NCBI GenBank assembly: GCA_039519185.1
Contig: CM076849.1
Coordinates: 66,012,834-66,076,833, forward strand
Direction of reading: 5' to 3'
Source: Astragalus membranaceus
Taxonomy: Eukaryota > Streptophyta > Magnoliopsida > Fabales > Fabaceae
Length of the DNA: 64,000 nt
Shown here: positions 35,595-46,300 of the stretch, in pieces
Numbering within the stretch: position 1 is the stretch's first letter
Layout of the letters: each line of letters begins with the position of its first letter
Position numbers and translations under genes: made by a program
Notes under the pieces: model-generated
What the model saw: the letters and a program-made list of their open reading frames with translations, nothing else
Databases searched by the model: none
Told to the model about the DNA's origin: nothing

Positions 35595-35785
35595 TGCAAA
35601 ACTTTCCGACGAACTGTTATTCGTCGCAATTTCCGACGGATTTCCGACGAAAAAGTCGTCGCAAATGTTCAGCAGAAGAGGCGCTAAAATTCCCGCTCAC
35701 GTTTGCGACAAAATTGTTTTCCGTCGCAAATTTCCGACGGATATTTTCGTCGGAAACATCAAAAAGTCCGTCGCAAACTGTAAAA
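35595..35785. repeat. left subterminal repeats of the gene-capturing CACTA
   Basis: Repeated tttccgacgga, cgtcgcaaa and their complements, in both orientations. Confidence 0.85.
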
Positions 35786-36378
35786 CCAATTTAAAAAAAG
35801 GCCACCTTCATCGAGCCCTTGTATTCACTCATTCACCGTCCTCTCTTTCTCTGTCGGTCACTCTCTTCACCCTCACCCTCACCCTCCACACCGCGTCCTC
35901 CTCCCTCCACTCTTTCTCTCTGACTCACTCTCTTCACCCTCACCCTCCACTCTCCGTGACCTCCTCCCTCCTCTGCCATCCTCCTTCAGTCGTTCTCCTT
36001 CAGTAGACTCCAGTGGCCACCACGATAGCATGTCCTTCTCCTTCACCTCGCGACTCTCCTCTCCATTTCGTCTCCGCCCCGTTTCTCCGACTCTCCGCCG
36101 CAGCTGTCGCCTCCGCCCTCTGAAGCGGATCACCACCACCGACTCTCCGCCACTTGCTTCCCTCTCTGGCTCTCTCAGTCGCGAAAACAGTGAACGTGAG
36201 AAGCTTTGTTCTTCAGTTCTTCTTCTTCTCAGGTTAGATTTCTTCTTCTCTTCTTTGATGATTGTTTGATACAATGATACTTTGATTGAAAACCCTAAAT
36301 GTTCAATTTCTGATTTGGGGAAAATTGAAAACCCTAATTGTTTAATTTCTGATTTCAGTGGTAAATTTTTTGTGTCAG
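35786..36378. other. pyrimidine-rich leader region inside the CACTA
   Basis: CT-rich sequence (ctccctccactctttctctctg and similar) with short direct repeats of tcaccctcaccctcca at 35867-35950. It looks like a plant 5' untranslated leader, possibly of the PTH2-like source gene. A gttagatt donor-like site is near 36233. No function assigned. Confidence 0.35.
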
Positions 36379-36439
36379 GTTCTGGTTGTTAGGCAAGACC
36401 TAAAGATGAAATCTGGAAAGATTGCATCTCAGTGTGCTC
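36379..36439 (+). pseudogene. captured exon of peptidyl-tRNA hydrolase 2
   Basis: Exon bordered by gtgtcag and gtaag. It encodes VLVVRQDLKMKSGKIASQCA plus one base of the next codon, the conserved start of the PTH2/Bit1 domain that releases peptides from tRNA. Only this exon is recognised; the rest of the domain is absent. It lies 122 bp upstream of the CHIL exon in the same direction, so a spliced transcript could join the two. Confidence 0.85.
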
Positions 36440-36561
36440 GTAAGATTCAAAGCTTTGGTTCATTCAAGGATTGACTACTGATTGTGCCACTAGTAATTGG
36501 ACATCAATATGACAGGTCTTTGGTTTCAACAGAATTGTTTGTTCTGTGAATTTAATTTCAG

Positions 36562-37616
36562 TGGCTAGTGAAACGGTGTTGGTTGATGAAATCTCTTACC
36601 CTTCCAAGATCACTACTACCAAGCCCCTTTCTCTCCTCGGTCATGGTAACTTACAATTTCTTTTTCTTTCTTTATTTCATTCTAAACATGTTTAAATCAA
36701 AGAGTTATATATAATTAAGCTAAAGGCAGCAGCAAGGGATCTAGATCATATATCATAGTTCGTACACTCTAGAATTTAGTTCAGAGGTTAATAGAACCGC
36801 TGTGGATGGATTATTTGCTCTGATTTGATTTATAGTTAATTAAAATTAGCAAGTAGAAACAACTTGATTTTTATTTATTTGATTAGGGATTACCGACATG
36901 GAGATCCACTTTCTCCAAGTGAAATTCTATTCAATTGGGGTTTATTTAGACCCTGAAGTAGTAGCTCACTTGCAACAGTTTAAAGGTAAACCTGGTAAGG
37001 AGCTGGAAGAGAATGATGAATTCTTTGATGCTCTCATATCTGGTAAGCTATGAAGTGTCATCCCTTTTATAATCCTACAAAATGAATTACAAGGATGGTT
37101 GATGATTGTGTCTGTATATATATATATGTGCAGCTCCTGTGGAGAAGGCTATTAGAATTGTGGTGATCAAAGAAATTAAGGGAGCACAGTATGGACTTCA
37201 AGTCGAGACTGCTGTGAGGGACAGGTTGGCAGCTGATGACAAATATGAGGAAGAAGAAGAAGAAGGTTTGGAAAAAGTTGTTGAATTTTTCCAGTCTAAG
37301 TACTTCAAGAAACATTCAGTCATCACATATCACTTCCCAGCAAATTCCTCAACTGCTGAGGTAAAGTAGCAGCATTACCTAGCTATCTAAATTCTTTGAT
37401 GCTATTCTTAATATTCATATAGTTAAATAAATGGCATTGTTGTTTGTTGTACAGATTGTTGTATCTTTGGAAGGGAAAGAAGACACCAAGTTTATAGTAG
37501 AGAATGCCAATGTGGTAGAGACCATCAAGAAATGGTACCTTGCTGGCTCAAGGGCTGTGTCTCCCTCAACCATTTCATCTTTGGCTACCATACTCTCCCA
37601 GGAATTGTCCAAGTGA
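36562..37616 (+). pseudogene. captured chalcone isomerase-like (CHIL) gene, all four exons, start codon lost
   Basis: Exons 36562-36645, 36887-37042, 37134-37360 and 37455-37616 join in frame with GT-AG borders and a TGA stop at 37614-37616. They give about 208 residues, close to the usual length of type IV CHI-fold proteins. Family stretches include KPLSLLGHGITDMEIHFLQV, IGVYLDPEVV, RIVVIKEIKGAQYGLQVET, VVEFFQSKYFKKHSVITYHF and AGSRAVSPSTISSLA. CHIL proteins are non-catalytic helpers that bind chalcone synthase and raise flavonoid output. No internal stop or frameshift is seen. The expected ATG reads GTG (36561-36563, cagTGGCTAGTGAAACG), with cag forming a possible splice acceptor, so any protein would need a start from upstream sequence. 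It is embedded in a CACTA element, so the intact parent gene must lie elsewhere. Confidence 0.88.
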
Positions 37617-37806
37617 AGATAACTTTGTACTGTGTGTAATCTTGGATCTATGTCCTGTCTGTTGTAATTGGTTGGAACTTTCCCCATACTTTGTTTGCGG
37701 AATTCTGCTTTTTAACTTATCCGAATAATGTTAATAACTATGAAGCTTTGCTTCAGAAATTCACAAAGATCTACTAGTGATAAGCCTTTGGTTTCAACGG
37801 GTGCTG

Positions 37807-38435
37807 GTTACACAGGTCTTTTCCTTCATCAATATGACACTCTTCAACAGGTAAGACCCCATAATTATTAGAACCAGTTCTATGGCCTCAAACCTCCAAT
37901 ATCCTCAGTTGATTTATTGAGCCAATATTTTGTAGTTCAATTCTCTAATTTTTTCAATTTAATCTTCCCACAATATGTTGTAGTCTTCTGTTGCGGCGTG
38001 AATGTTGTACTTTCTCAAATGGTGAATATGTAAAGTCTGGTCTCGCAGAACTTGAGAAATGGATTGTTAATGCAAATGAGGAGGTAAACTAAACTTGTAT
38101 TAGTCATGATTTTAGTTAAGTTTTAGCTAGGTGCTCCTGACTATAGGACATTGGTTGTTCTTTGTAATTGACGCCACATGGTGAGAAAAGACTTTAGTTG
38201 TTGCTGTTTAACTAGTAGTTCTTAATTTCAGCATGCAGGAACATCCTGGCACGAACTGAATTATATAAGACAAGCTGTTGGGTTTCTGGTATAAACACTG
38301 CCTTAGTTGGATTTTTCGGTTGTCTCAAGTAGCGTTGGTATCTCATTTTCAGGCTCCAATCTGTTTGAATAATACAAGGTAATACATCAGAAGAGGAAGA
38401 AATCTTTGGAAGAAATTCGGCAGGATCTTTGTCCG
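37807..38435 (+). pseudogene. captured myosin XI dilute-domain exons
   Basis: Four short pieces with intron borders: 37807-37850 (VTQVFSFINMTLFN), 37984-38083 (LLLRRECCTFSNGEYVKSGL and AELEKW), 38232-38288 (SWHELNYIRQAVGFL) and 38379-38435 (VIHQKRKKSLEEIRQDLCP). In order, these match the C-terminal dilute (DIL) cargo-binding domain of plant class XI myosins. The motor domain is absent. The exons read in the same direction as the CHIL gene just upstream (190 bp gap), so the segment could be transcribed as its 3' tail. Confidence 0.85.
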
Positions 38436-39426
38436 GTATGATTATCATCATATATCATATTAATCAGTTGCAACATCATTTTTATCACACATCTATACAG
38501 AATATCTTTCCTATCTCAAGTATTTTTTAAGTTTCATCATTTTATAGAGATGCTTGAGAATTTGAAACTAATATTTGGGTTTACAATTGCAACTTATGGC
38601 CATGATTCAGAATTGCAATCTCCGTTGAAACCAGCTTCGGAAATTCGTTGCTCAGCCGGTCCTTCGCTTCTCACCACCACCATTTCGTCTTTCCCCTATG
38701 CATTTTATTGTGTTTTTTTTACTCTTAATTTGTTGTTTATGCTTTTATGTTGGATTTTGTGTTTGATTTTGTAGTGGTGCATGGGATTTTTGCTATTTGG
38801 AAGGATTGATGTTTTGTCTACGCTACACGGGATTTATGTTTTCTCCGCTCAATATGGTATTGTTCACTCCTCAAGACTAATTGTTAAAAAAATAGTGTTA
38901 GAGAGAGAGAGAGAGTGGGAGAGGCTTCTGTTAAAACCACTGTATTTGAAAACAGGAAATGGTGAAAACAAAGAGTTTGTGTATATTGCTAGCAATCATG
39001 AAGGCGTATTTTTATACCAAGGCTATTCCCCTTCCCCTAATATTAATTCATACTATATTTATATTTAAAGTCTTTGTCAGATTGGTTCGGATTTGGTTGG
39101 GATCTTTTTCGTTTCACAAAACAAAGATTGGTTGAAATATGGTGTGTTGAATGTTGCTAAAAGTCTCTATAATTTTGTTTATACTCTAAAACTGTTATTC
39201 TTCTAAGTAATTGGGGGCTATGCTTTTTCTCTCACACTTTGATAACTTTCTTTCTTTGTACTTGGCTATGGTGCTTTTGGAAGCACAATTACTCCCTTAG
39301 GATTAGAGGGATTTCACAAATAATATTATATACTATTCCCTTATGAGTATATAATATTGTCTCTTGTCCCCTCCATATTCATCACATTGTTGACTTAGCT
39401 TTTCAATCCTTTGATGGTTTTTGCAG
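38436..39426. other. CACTA interior with no recognised gene
   Basis: Open stretches occur (38550-38774, 38781-39068) but I recognise no family in them. A (GA)n run lies at 38901-38914. It may include introns of captured genes. Confidence 0.35.
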
Positions 39427-40197
39427 CTTCAAAGACATTTTCAAGCTGTATGTAATTGGGAATTCCTGCTTTGGTTGGAATTGCCTTGCACCGTACTTTT
39501 CATATCCTAGCCGTACTGCTATTCGTCGGAGGTTCAATTTAGAGGTACATTACTCTTTTATTCTTACTCTTATTATGTAGTGATTATCTGTTACTGTTAT
39601 GAAATCTCCTATTGTGAGGGTGTACTTGAAGGTGATCAGATTTAGAGGCCATTGTAAATCCATTTATATGGCTGCTGAAATCAACATTGATATCAATGGT
39701 TATAGTGAAATATTACAGTACATGTACTTTTTCTTTGTGATCTGGTCCAGTTCCTATCGTTGTGTTTTATATCTAATAATATGGCATACCTTGCCCAAAA
39801 AATGTTTTCTTGACTGTGTTTAAATTGACCTGTGTACTTTAAACCTCTTTATATACTAAGAATACAGACATGCATTACAGTCTTACAGCACAACTAGACA
39901 ATCCAAAATGACAATTCAACAATACAAAGTTGATTGTGAATAAATTATAAATTGAACAAAACTTCAAGCATGGCAACTTCAATTTATAATTTATTCACAA
40001 TCAACTTTGTATTGTTGAAATTATTTATATGGTGTCCCCAAGTACTTTATCTATTTTACCTTGTTAGTTGTTTCATAGATGATAATCCTACACAAGTAAA
40101 TTTCAGATTAATGGAAGAGTGAACAGTGTGAATCGACGTGACTTTGCAACTCATGTCTTTTGTCATGTTTGTGCTCTTTGTCAAGAAGGTCGTGAGC
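39427..40197 (+). pseudogene. captured PLAC8 / cell number regulator exons
   Basis: The first exon, 39427-39544, reads VIGNSCFGWNCLAPYFSYPS then RTAIRRRFNLE, bordered by ttgcag and gtac. The second, 40107-40197, ends RRDFATHVFCHVCALCQEGR, bordered on the left by tttcag. These are two conserved parts of plant PLAC8 (cell-number-regulator 6-like) membrane proteins. The cysteine-rich segment that normally joins them is missing or degenerate, and the sequence after the second exon is unrelated. The intron between them holds a 41 bp perfect inverted repeat. Confidence 0.8.
39915..40019. repeat. perfect 41 bp inverted repeat with 23 bp loop
   Basis: Left arm 39915-39955 (ttcaacaatacaaag...) and right arm 39979-40019 (...ctttgtattgttgaa) are exact reverse complements, flanking a 23-base loop. 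Confidence 0.95.
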
Positions 40198-40250
40198 ATT
40201 TATACGGTGTCCCCAAGTACTTTATCATGCATTTTGAAGTTTGAAATAAG

Positions 40251-40484
40251 ATGTCTTTCCAAATGAATTATAGTATCCATTTTCCTTTGGTAGATTTTTT
40301 GGTTCACAAGCTTGATGTAAGATTTTTCACCTTTCCCCCTTGGCAGTGGCAGGCAGGACCAAGACAACAGGCTGCCTCATCTGAATTTCAACCAAATAAA
40401 AGTAGCTGGGGTTGGAATTGGATAAAAGTAGCTGAAGTAGCAAATTTAGTGATGAAACATGATGCAGCTGTGCAGTGGAGTTGA
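40251..40484 (+). other. open frame of unknown origin in the CACTA
   Basis: A 77-codon frame, of which the part after a ttggcag acceptor-like site (from about 40346) looks protein-like (SSWGWNWIKVAEVANLVMKH). SSWGWNW recalls IQD proteins, but the rest does not follow that family. It could be a fifth captured fragment. Confidence 0.3.
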
Positions 40485-40827
40485 TGAGAATTCAATTGGA
40501 GCATGTGCTCAACTTGTGTTTGCACCTATTGATGAGTCATTTGCATAATAAGTTTTGTCTGAAATTAGTAATAGCATTAATTTACTGGCTGGGTCTCATT
40601 GCCTTCATGCTATTCTCAGTTGTGATACATAAGAAATTGCTTATTGTATACTATGAAATTATTGGAAGTTCAATCATATCCACAAAGTTGTATATATACT
40701 TACATAGGAGAGGAAAATACAGTGACATTTACATATCCACAGAGTTGTATATATAGCTTTAGAATTTAGAATCTGAGCTTTAGAATTTGATATATAATTT
40801 AATTTTTTTTTAATTTTTTTTTTAAAT

Positions 40828-41090
40828 TTCCGACGGATTTGTGACGGATTTGCGACGAAAATGTGTCAGAGTTTGCGACGACTTTGACACGGATATTTGC
40901 GACGGGTTTCCGACGACTTTGCGACGGAGACATTTGCGACGAAAAAATCCGTCGGAAAAAAATTTTCGACGAGCAATTTTGCGACGACTTTTTGTCCGTC
41001 GGAAAGTTCGTCGGAAAAGTCAATTTCCGACGAAAATTGCTGCATTTGCGACGAAAATTGCCGTCGGAAATCGTCGATTTTCTTGTAGTG
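40828..41090. repeat. right subterminal repeats and terminus of the gene-capturing CACTA
   Basis: Dense repeats of tttgcgacga, tttccgacg and complements, ending in cttgtagtg. Confidence 0.9.
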
Positions 41091-41233
41091 TCAAGTGCTA
41101 TTCAATTTAGTCCCTAAAATTCTTGATGTCAAGTTTGATCCTAACTTTTACGACTTAGTATCAATTAAGTCTCTGACTTTCAAGCATTATAAGTCTCATG
41201 ATGGCTGTTAGCGAAAATCATGCAACTACTAGC

Positions 41234-43027
41234 ATGAATGCCCCAAAATTTCGTAATGTGGCTGAGAAAAAAAGGTAAGAGTTAATGGTAATTCTGCTGG
41301 GGCCCATGAGGTTAACTTGGAGAATAATACACTATCAAAGGCTGCCAGCGAACCACGTGGTCAGCGAATTCAAGGGATAGACATTATGCTGCCAGCGAAC
41401 CACGTGGATGGTTTTAATGATATTGCTAATAGTGGTGAGAAGAAAGGTGGGGGTCCTATCAACATTCGTAAGTGTAATTTGTTTCACTCTAGAATTCATC
41501 AATGCAACCTTATTGATTTGGGCTCAGTGGGATCAAAGTTTACGTGGAAAGGAGCCTTGCATGGTACTTATGATAGACATTATGCTCGTCTTGATAGAGG
41601 TATGTGCAATGCGTTATGGAGAGTTTCTTTCCCTGATGCTTTTGTGAAAGTTTTGGCTCGTGTTGACTTTTCGGATCACCATCCTATCTTGATTAATTTG
41701 CTTGGGAATAATGTTCATCGTGAGGCTAGACCATTTCGTTTTGAGAGTGCTTGGATGACGCACTCGGATTTTGGTAGAAGGACAATTGGCAACCTCGTAG
41801 GGGGTTGGAACATAATCTGGTAAATATGAAGAGACACCTTACTTCGTGGAATGATAATGTTTTTGGGTCGGTGCGAAAGAAGAAACGGGAATTGTTAGCT
41901 AGACTTGATGGAATTCAGAAAAAGCAGTATGATGGACACATGAATTGGCTCCTTTATAAGCTTGAAAAGAAGCTTCAAGATGAGCTGCATGAAATTCTTT
42001 ATCGTGAAGAACTCATGTGGTATCAGCGAAGCAGAGCCAAATGGATGCATGATGGGGATCGAAACACGAAATATTACCAGCTTAAAGCAGCAAATCGCAA
42101 AAGGAAGAATAGAATTGTGTTGGTGTGACTAAAACTATATTGCATGTCCTAAGGGATTGTCTGTGTGCAATTTCGGTTTGGCGAAGATTAGTGCCAAGTG
42201 TGTTGCGTTCGGATTTCTATGGTCCTCCATTTGTGGATTGGGTTAAATTCAATGTTGGTAGCGAGGAAGGGGATTCTTGGAGGAGTATATGGGCTACTAC
42301 GTGTTACTTTTTATGGAAATGGCGAAACAACATGGTGCATGATCCTGAGTTTGTTTGGTCGTGTGCTGCAGAGGTGATTATTAGGCAATATGTGGATAAT
42401 TATTATAAGAGCAAGAAGCAGTTTAGTCCTAATGAGAAGCATGCCAAGGTTAGCGTGGATGTTTCTTGGAAACCGGCGGAGGAGGGGTTTATTACTATTA
42501 ATTCTGATGGAGCTTCAAAGGATGGCAACAGTGTTGGGGGTTGTGGTGGTGTTTTGCGTGATGCTCATGGTAGGTGGTTGGGAGGTTTCACACGTCATTT
42601 GGGGGTAGACAACTCTTATATTGCAGAGCTTTGGGGAGCTTTGGAAGGGCTTAGCTTGGCGTGGAGTAGAGGATACAAGCAGATGGAGCTTCAAATGGAC
42701 TCGCGGGTGGTGGTCTTTTTGCTAAATGGGGATGGTCCTGGTAACATGAAAGGGCGAAGTCTTCTTATGCGGATTCGTTAGCTTCTTCAATTTGATTGGA
42801 GAGTTCGAATCATTCATGTTTTCCGGGAAGCAAATAAGGTTGCCGATGGTTTGGCCTCTATGGCATGTGAGGTGGTAGATGGCCTTAGGATTCTTGAGGA
42901 TCCTCCTAGTAGTATTTTGCATTTGTTGCATGATGATTGTATTGGAGTTATTACTCCTAGACTTGTGTCGATGTAACTCGTGTTTCTCGCTTTGGGCTTT
43001 TTAGCCCCTATTAATCTCAAAAAAAAA
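41234..43027 (+). mobile_element. L1-type LINE lacking its reverse transcriptase
   Basis: 41317-41823 carries the C-terminal part of an endonuclease (NLIDLGSVGSKFTWKGALHG, RLDRGMCNALW, DFSDHHPIL). A frameshift follows near 41815. 41826-42126 is the linker before the RT domain (ELMWYQRSRAKWMHDGDRNT, KYYQLKAANRKRKNRI). The RT domain is missing. 42125-42975 is a zinc-binding RVT region (WRRLVPSVL, CYFLWKWRNNMVHD) and a plant-type RNase H (INSDGASKDGN, AELWGALEGLSLAW, LQMDSRVVVFLL, VFREANKVADGLA). A stop at 42779-42781 (gttag, where L is expected) splits RNase H. The element ends in an A run at 43018-43027. No target duplication was identified. Confidence 0.85.
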
Positions 43028-43379
43028 GTTCTGATTGGACACAATTCAACTTATGCATTTCAATCAATGAATAATTATAAACTAATTTTAAAAGAGAAAC
43101 TTTCATAGGTTAAAAACTAATCCAAACAGAGCCTACAGTACAAAAACAATGAAATGTGTTCTTAGAGCCAATGGATTGGTATTTTCCAATCCATTGACAC
43201 ACTACTAAAACCACACAAAAAGACATGTTCAAAAGAATGAAATTGAGTTTCACTAACAACACCTAATTACTATTATAAATAAATTACAAATATTTGTACA
43301 ACTCAACCCATATAGCATAACAATATAGGTCTCAACATTCAATGAGATTAAACTTTAGGCTTAAAAATAAAAAAAGCCT
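43028..43379. other. gap and probable 3' untranslated region of SPL6-like gene
   Basis: AT-rich non-coding DNA downstream of the minus-strand SPL stop codon. The inverse complement of gagtgtcaatggattgg (43168-43200) makes a short hairpin (ccaatggattgg...ccaatccattg). No clear polyadenylation signal can be singled out. Confidence 0.4.
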
Positions 43380-46300
43380 TTACACAGTTGGGAAACAGCA
43401 TTCCTCATTTTCCCACTTTACCAAAACAGAATTTCTTTGCTGCTCCACCCTCTGAAGATTAGAAGACAATTGAAACAAATCAACAGTGGCTCCACCTTTG
43501 CGATATTTGATATCGAACGATTCCGATGTTTCGCAAATAACATCTCCATGGACTTGAGGATCACGACCAGTATCAGAAAGTGTCGCGGATCTATTCGCAA
43601 TAACTGCCTTTGAGTTTATCTTCAAAAGGTGTTTCAGAAATTTGGTCATCTCTTTCTTCATGAAAGATAAGAGAACTAGCTAATGGAATTCCTGCTGCAT
43701 GATGCGGCGGATTCTGTGACTGAGCTGACAGAAGAGAGAGAGCACAATTAGATAACTCGTGATCAAGTGCTTTGGATGCTGCTAGTTGAGGACTGCATAT
43801 TGGTTTTTCTTCCAATTTAATATGTCCACTATGAGATATCTGATCATGCTTTTCCGGGAAAAGGATGCTCCTTTGAAATATGTCTTGAAACGAAAATTGG
43901 GGTATGTTCTGTAATGATGATTCCAGATACTTGGTACCTGTTAACAAATTCAGTGTGAGAGAAGTTCTTAAGATAAAGATAGATAATATTGCATAACTTC
44001 ATTGCAACTGTAACAATCCCTAGCGCCTTGGTTAAGGGTTAGGAACTATGAAGCACCGATACAGACACAAAATAAAAGTGATTGAAGTGTCAGTGTCCGA
44101 CAGGACACATGTCGAACATCCGACGCATCTTCAATCTGAAGTGTCAGTGCTACCTAGGTTAAGTGTGCATACTTTATCTTAGGGTGCATCTTAAATTTTT
44201 CATCCAATAATTTATTAGGTATTTGGTAACCTATTATATAATGTATACTTCATCTTTGGAAGAACATTCCAACAGTGAACTTCTCTTGAAATCATGAATT
44301 GAATAAATCTTTTAATAATCATGGGAAAGCGAAATAAATGTCCTACCAAGATAGAGAAAAACTAATCTTACAACACTAGTATGTTTGGTTGGAACTTTGT
44401 GCATAAAAAATTGTAATAGATACTACATACAAACATTTGTTAAATGGTCAACATCATTCCTTGGGACCACAATCATTAAGAGATGGAGTGATAACATAAT
44501 TTAAGAAGCCTCTTTTGTTTGCAATGTTTGAAAAATTCATGCTGTCATAATTAAAGGTATTAATTTTAGTCATGGCAGGTATTGTATTATTATTGAAAGA
44601 AGCTTTCGGTGAAGCTAATTTGGCCACTTAGCATGACTTGACCCAAATTTCTTATAGTATTGACATCTTACTACTAAATGAAGGCACACTTTAATTTCTT
44701 TATATGACTTCATTCCCATCATTGATATTTGATAGAACATCCAAAGAATAAATTATAACATAATCAAATAAACATTATAAATTTAGTTATGCGCAATTTG
44801 ATGAAGTTCTTGACATATCTGCTCTTACAGTGACAACAATGAATGACATCTATGATTTATATTTAGAGGCAGTTAAATAGAAAATGCCAAAACTAGATTA
44901 TACTTGACTCTTGAGAATCAAGTAAAAAGATCTCTTCTTTACAGCCTGTATACCATAAAAAAAATACAAGCAAAATTGCACTTGAGGTCCTTTATTTTTA
45001 TCTAAAATTTCAGATTCGTCCTTTAAGTTTTCTTTTTCTCATTCATGTCCTTTATGTTTCAAACTGATCCTCAATGTTTCAAATTTGTCCTCCATGTTTT
45101 CGTTTATGTTTCAAATTGATCCTTAATGTTTCTGTTTTAAATTGGTTCTTATAAACGGAACACATGGAGGACCAATTTGAAACATAAACAGAAACATGGA
45201 GCACCAATACAACATGGATTCCCAATTTGAAACATAAACGGAAACATAAAGAGCTTGAATGAGAAAAAAAAACTTGAAGGACCAGTACGAAATTTTAAAT
45301 AAACTTAAAGGATCCCGAACACAATTTTGCCAAAAATATAACAACCATGTAGAAGAGCACATGGTGCTAAACAGTTAGAGGTATATCTCATGACATACAA
45401 TATGCACCTAGTTTATCAACTCTTCAATATATTTTGTTGTTATAACCAATAGCGATAATATACTTCAACAAGAAAGTAGAAGTTTTGAAGATGAAACTTC
45501 CAACTAAAATTATTTCTTATCCATGTTAATGAAGGTACTAGCAGAATGCATTTTTCATACCTTGATATGACTGAAGAATTTTGTGTTCTTTACTAGTCAT
45601 GTAATCAAACTGAGGTTTCCTTCGGCGTTCATTGTGTCCAGCTAAACGCCTGCGACAACTGCGCTTACCATCATCGAATGCAGAGAGCAAATGGAACCTA
45701 AGTTAAGAAAAAGAAAGTGTAATTCAATCCATAAAGAATAATCGAGGTCAATCTGCAAACAGTAACACCATAGCGAAAGATATGTCATCTTAGAAATTAA
45801 ATAACCCCCAAAGGTAGCTCATGAGGTGAAGATTACCCAAGTCTTTTATCTTCTGTTCATTAATACTTACAAAATTGTTACTTTATTTTTGCCTTATTTA
45901 CTGCTGAATCAAATGAAAGAAGGAAACAAAGTGAATAGAAGGTATCCATAAGGCCTAGCTCAACTAGCAAATGCCAAAATTGTTAGGTTAGATATCATGT
46001 CCCGGGTTCGAACCTGGGACCTCGCAGTTGTGTGTGTGAGTTTCAAGTGGCACTTGCCACTCTGTCTATAGACCAAAAAAAGTGAATAGAAGGTGACTTC
46101 TGTCATTATTCGAAAAACAGACAATAAGAATAGAAAACATTAAACAAAAGAAGCCCCAATACTTGTAGCTGGGGCTTCTATGGTATCCTTGCTGACTTTA
46201 TCCTTGATTTCCGAGAGGAATGGGGCATGTCGCCAATCAAACAAAGTAAAACGATATTATGTAGTCAGAATTAATGACTGCCTGATTGTTAGAAAAATAT

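Larger units (their letters stand above)
35570..41090. mobile_element. 5.5 kb CACTA element carrying captured host gene exons
   Basis: Starts CACTACAAGAATAAGC at 35570 and ends gattttcttgtagtg at 41090, giving matching CACTACAAGAA inverted termini. It is flanked by the 3 bp duplication TCA (35567-35569 and 41091-41093). Both ends are filled with repeats of TTTCCGACGGA and GCGACGA in both orientations. There is no transposase, so movement would need another element's proteins. Between the ends lie exons resembling at least four unrelated host genes, all on the plus strand with intron borders kept: PTH2, CHIL, myosin XI dilute domain and PLAC8. Legume precedent exists in the soybean Tgm-Express1 element, which carries several host gene fragments. 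Confidence 0.93.

Noticed and set aside
35879..36274. Open frames on both strands in the CT-rich leader of the CACTA element
   Set aside because: Composition-driven; R/S/E-rich translations with no domain. The region looks like an untranslated leader.
40251..40484. IQD-family fragment (SSWGWNW)
   Set aside because: Only a seven-residue match. The following residues do not fit the family, so no name was given.
45994..46025. Possible tRNA gene (gtcccgggttcgaacctgggac)
   Set aside because: Only the B-box arm is tRNA-like. There is no cloverleaf, and the segment is bounded by 16 bp direct repeats, so it is a SINE.
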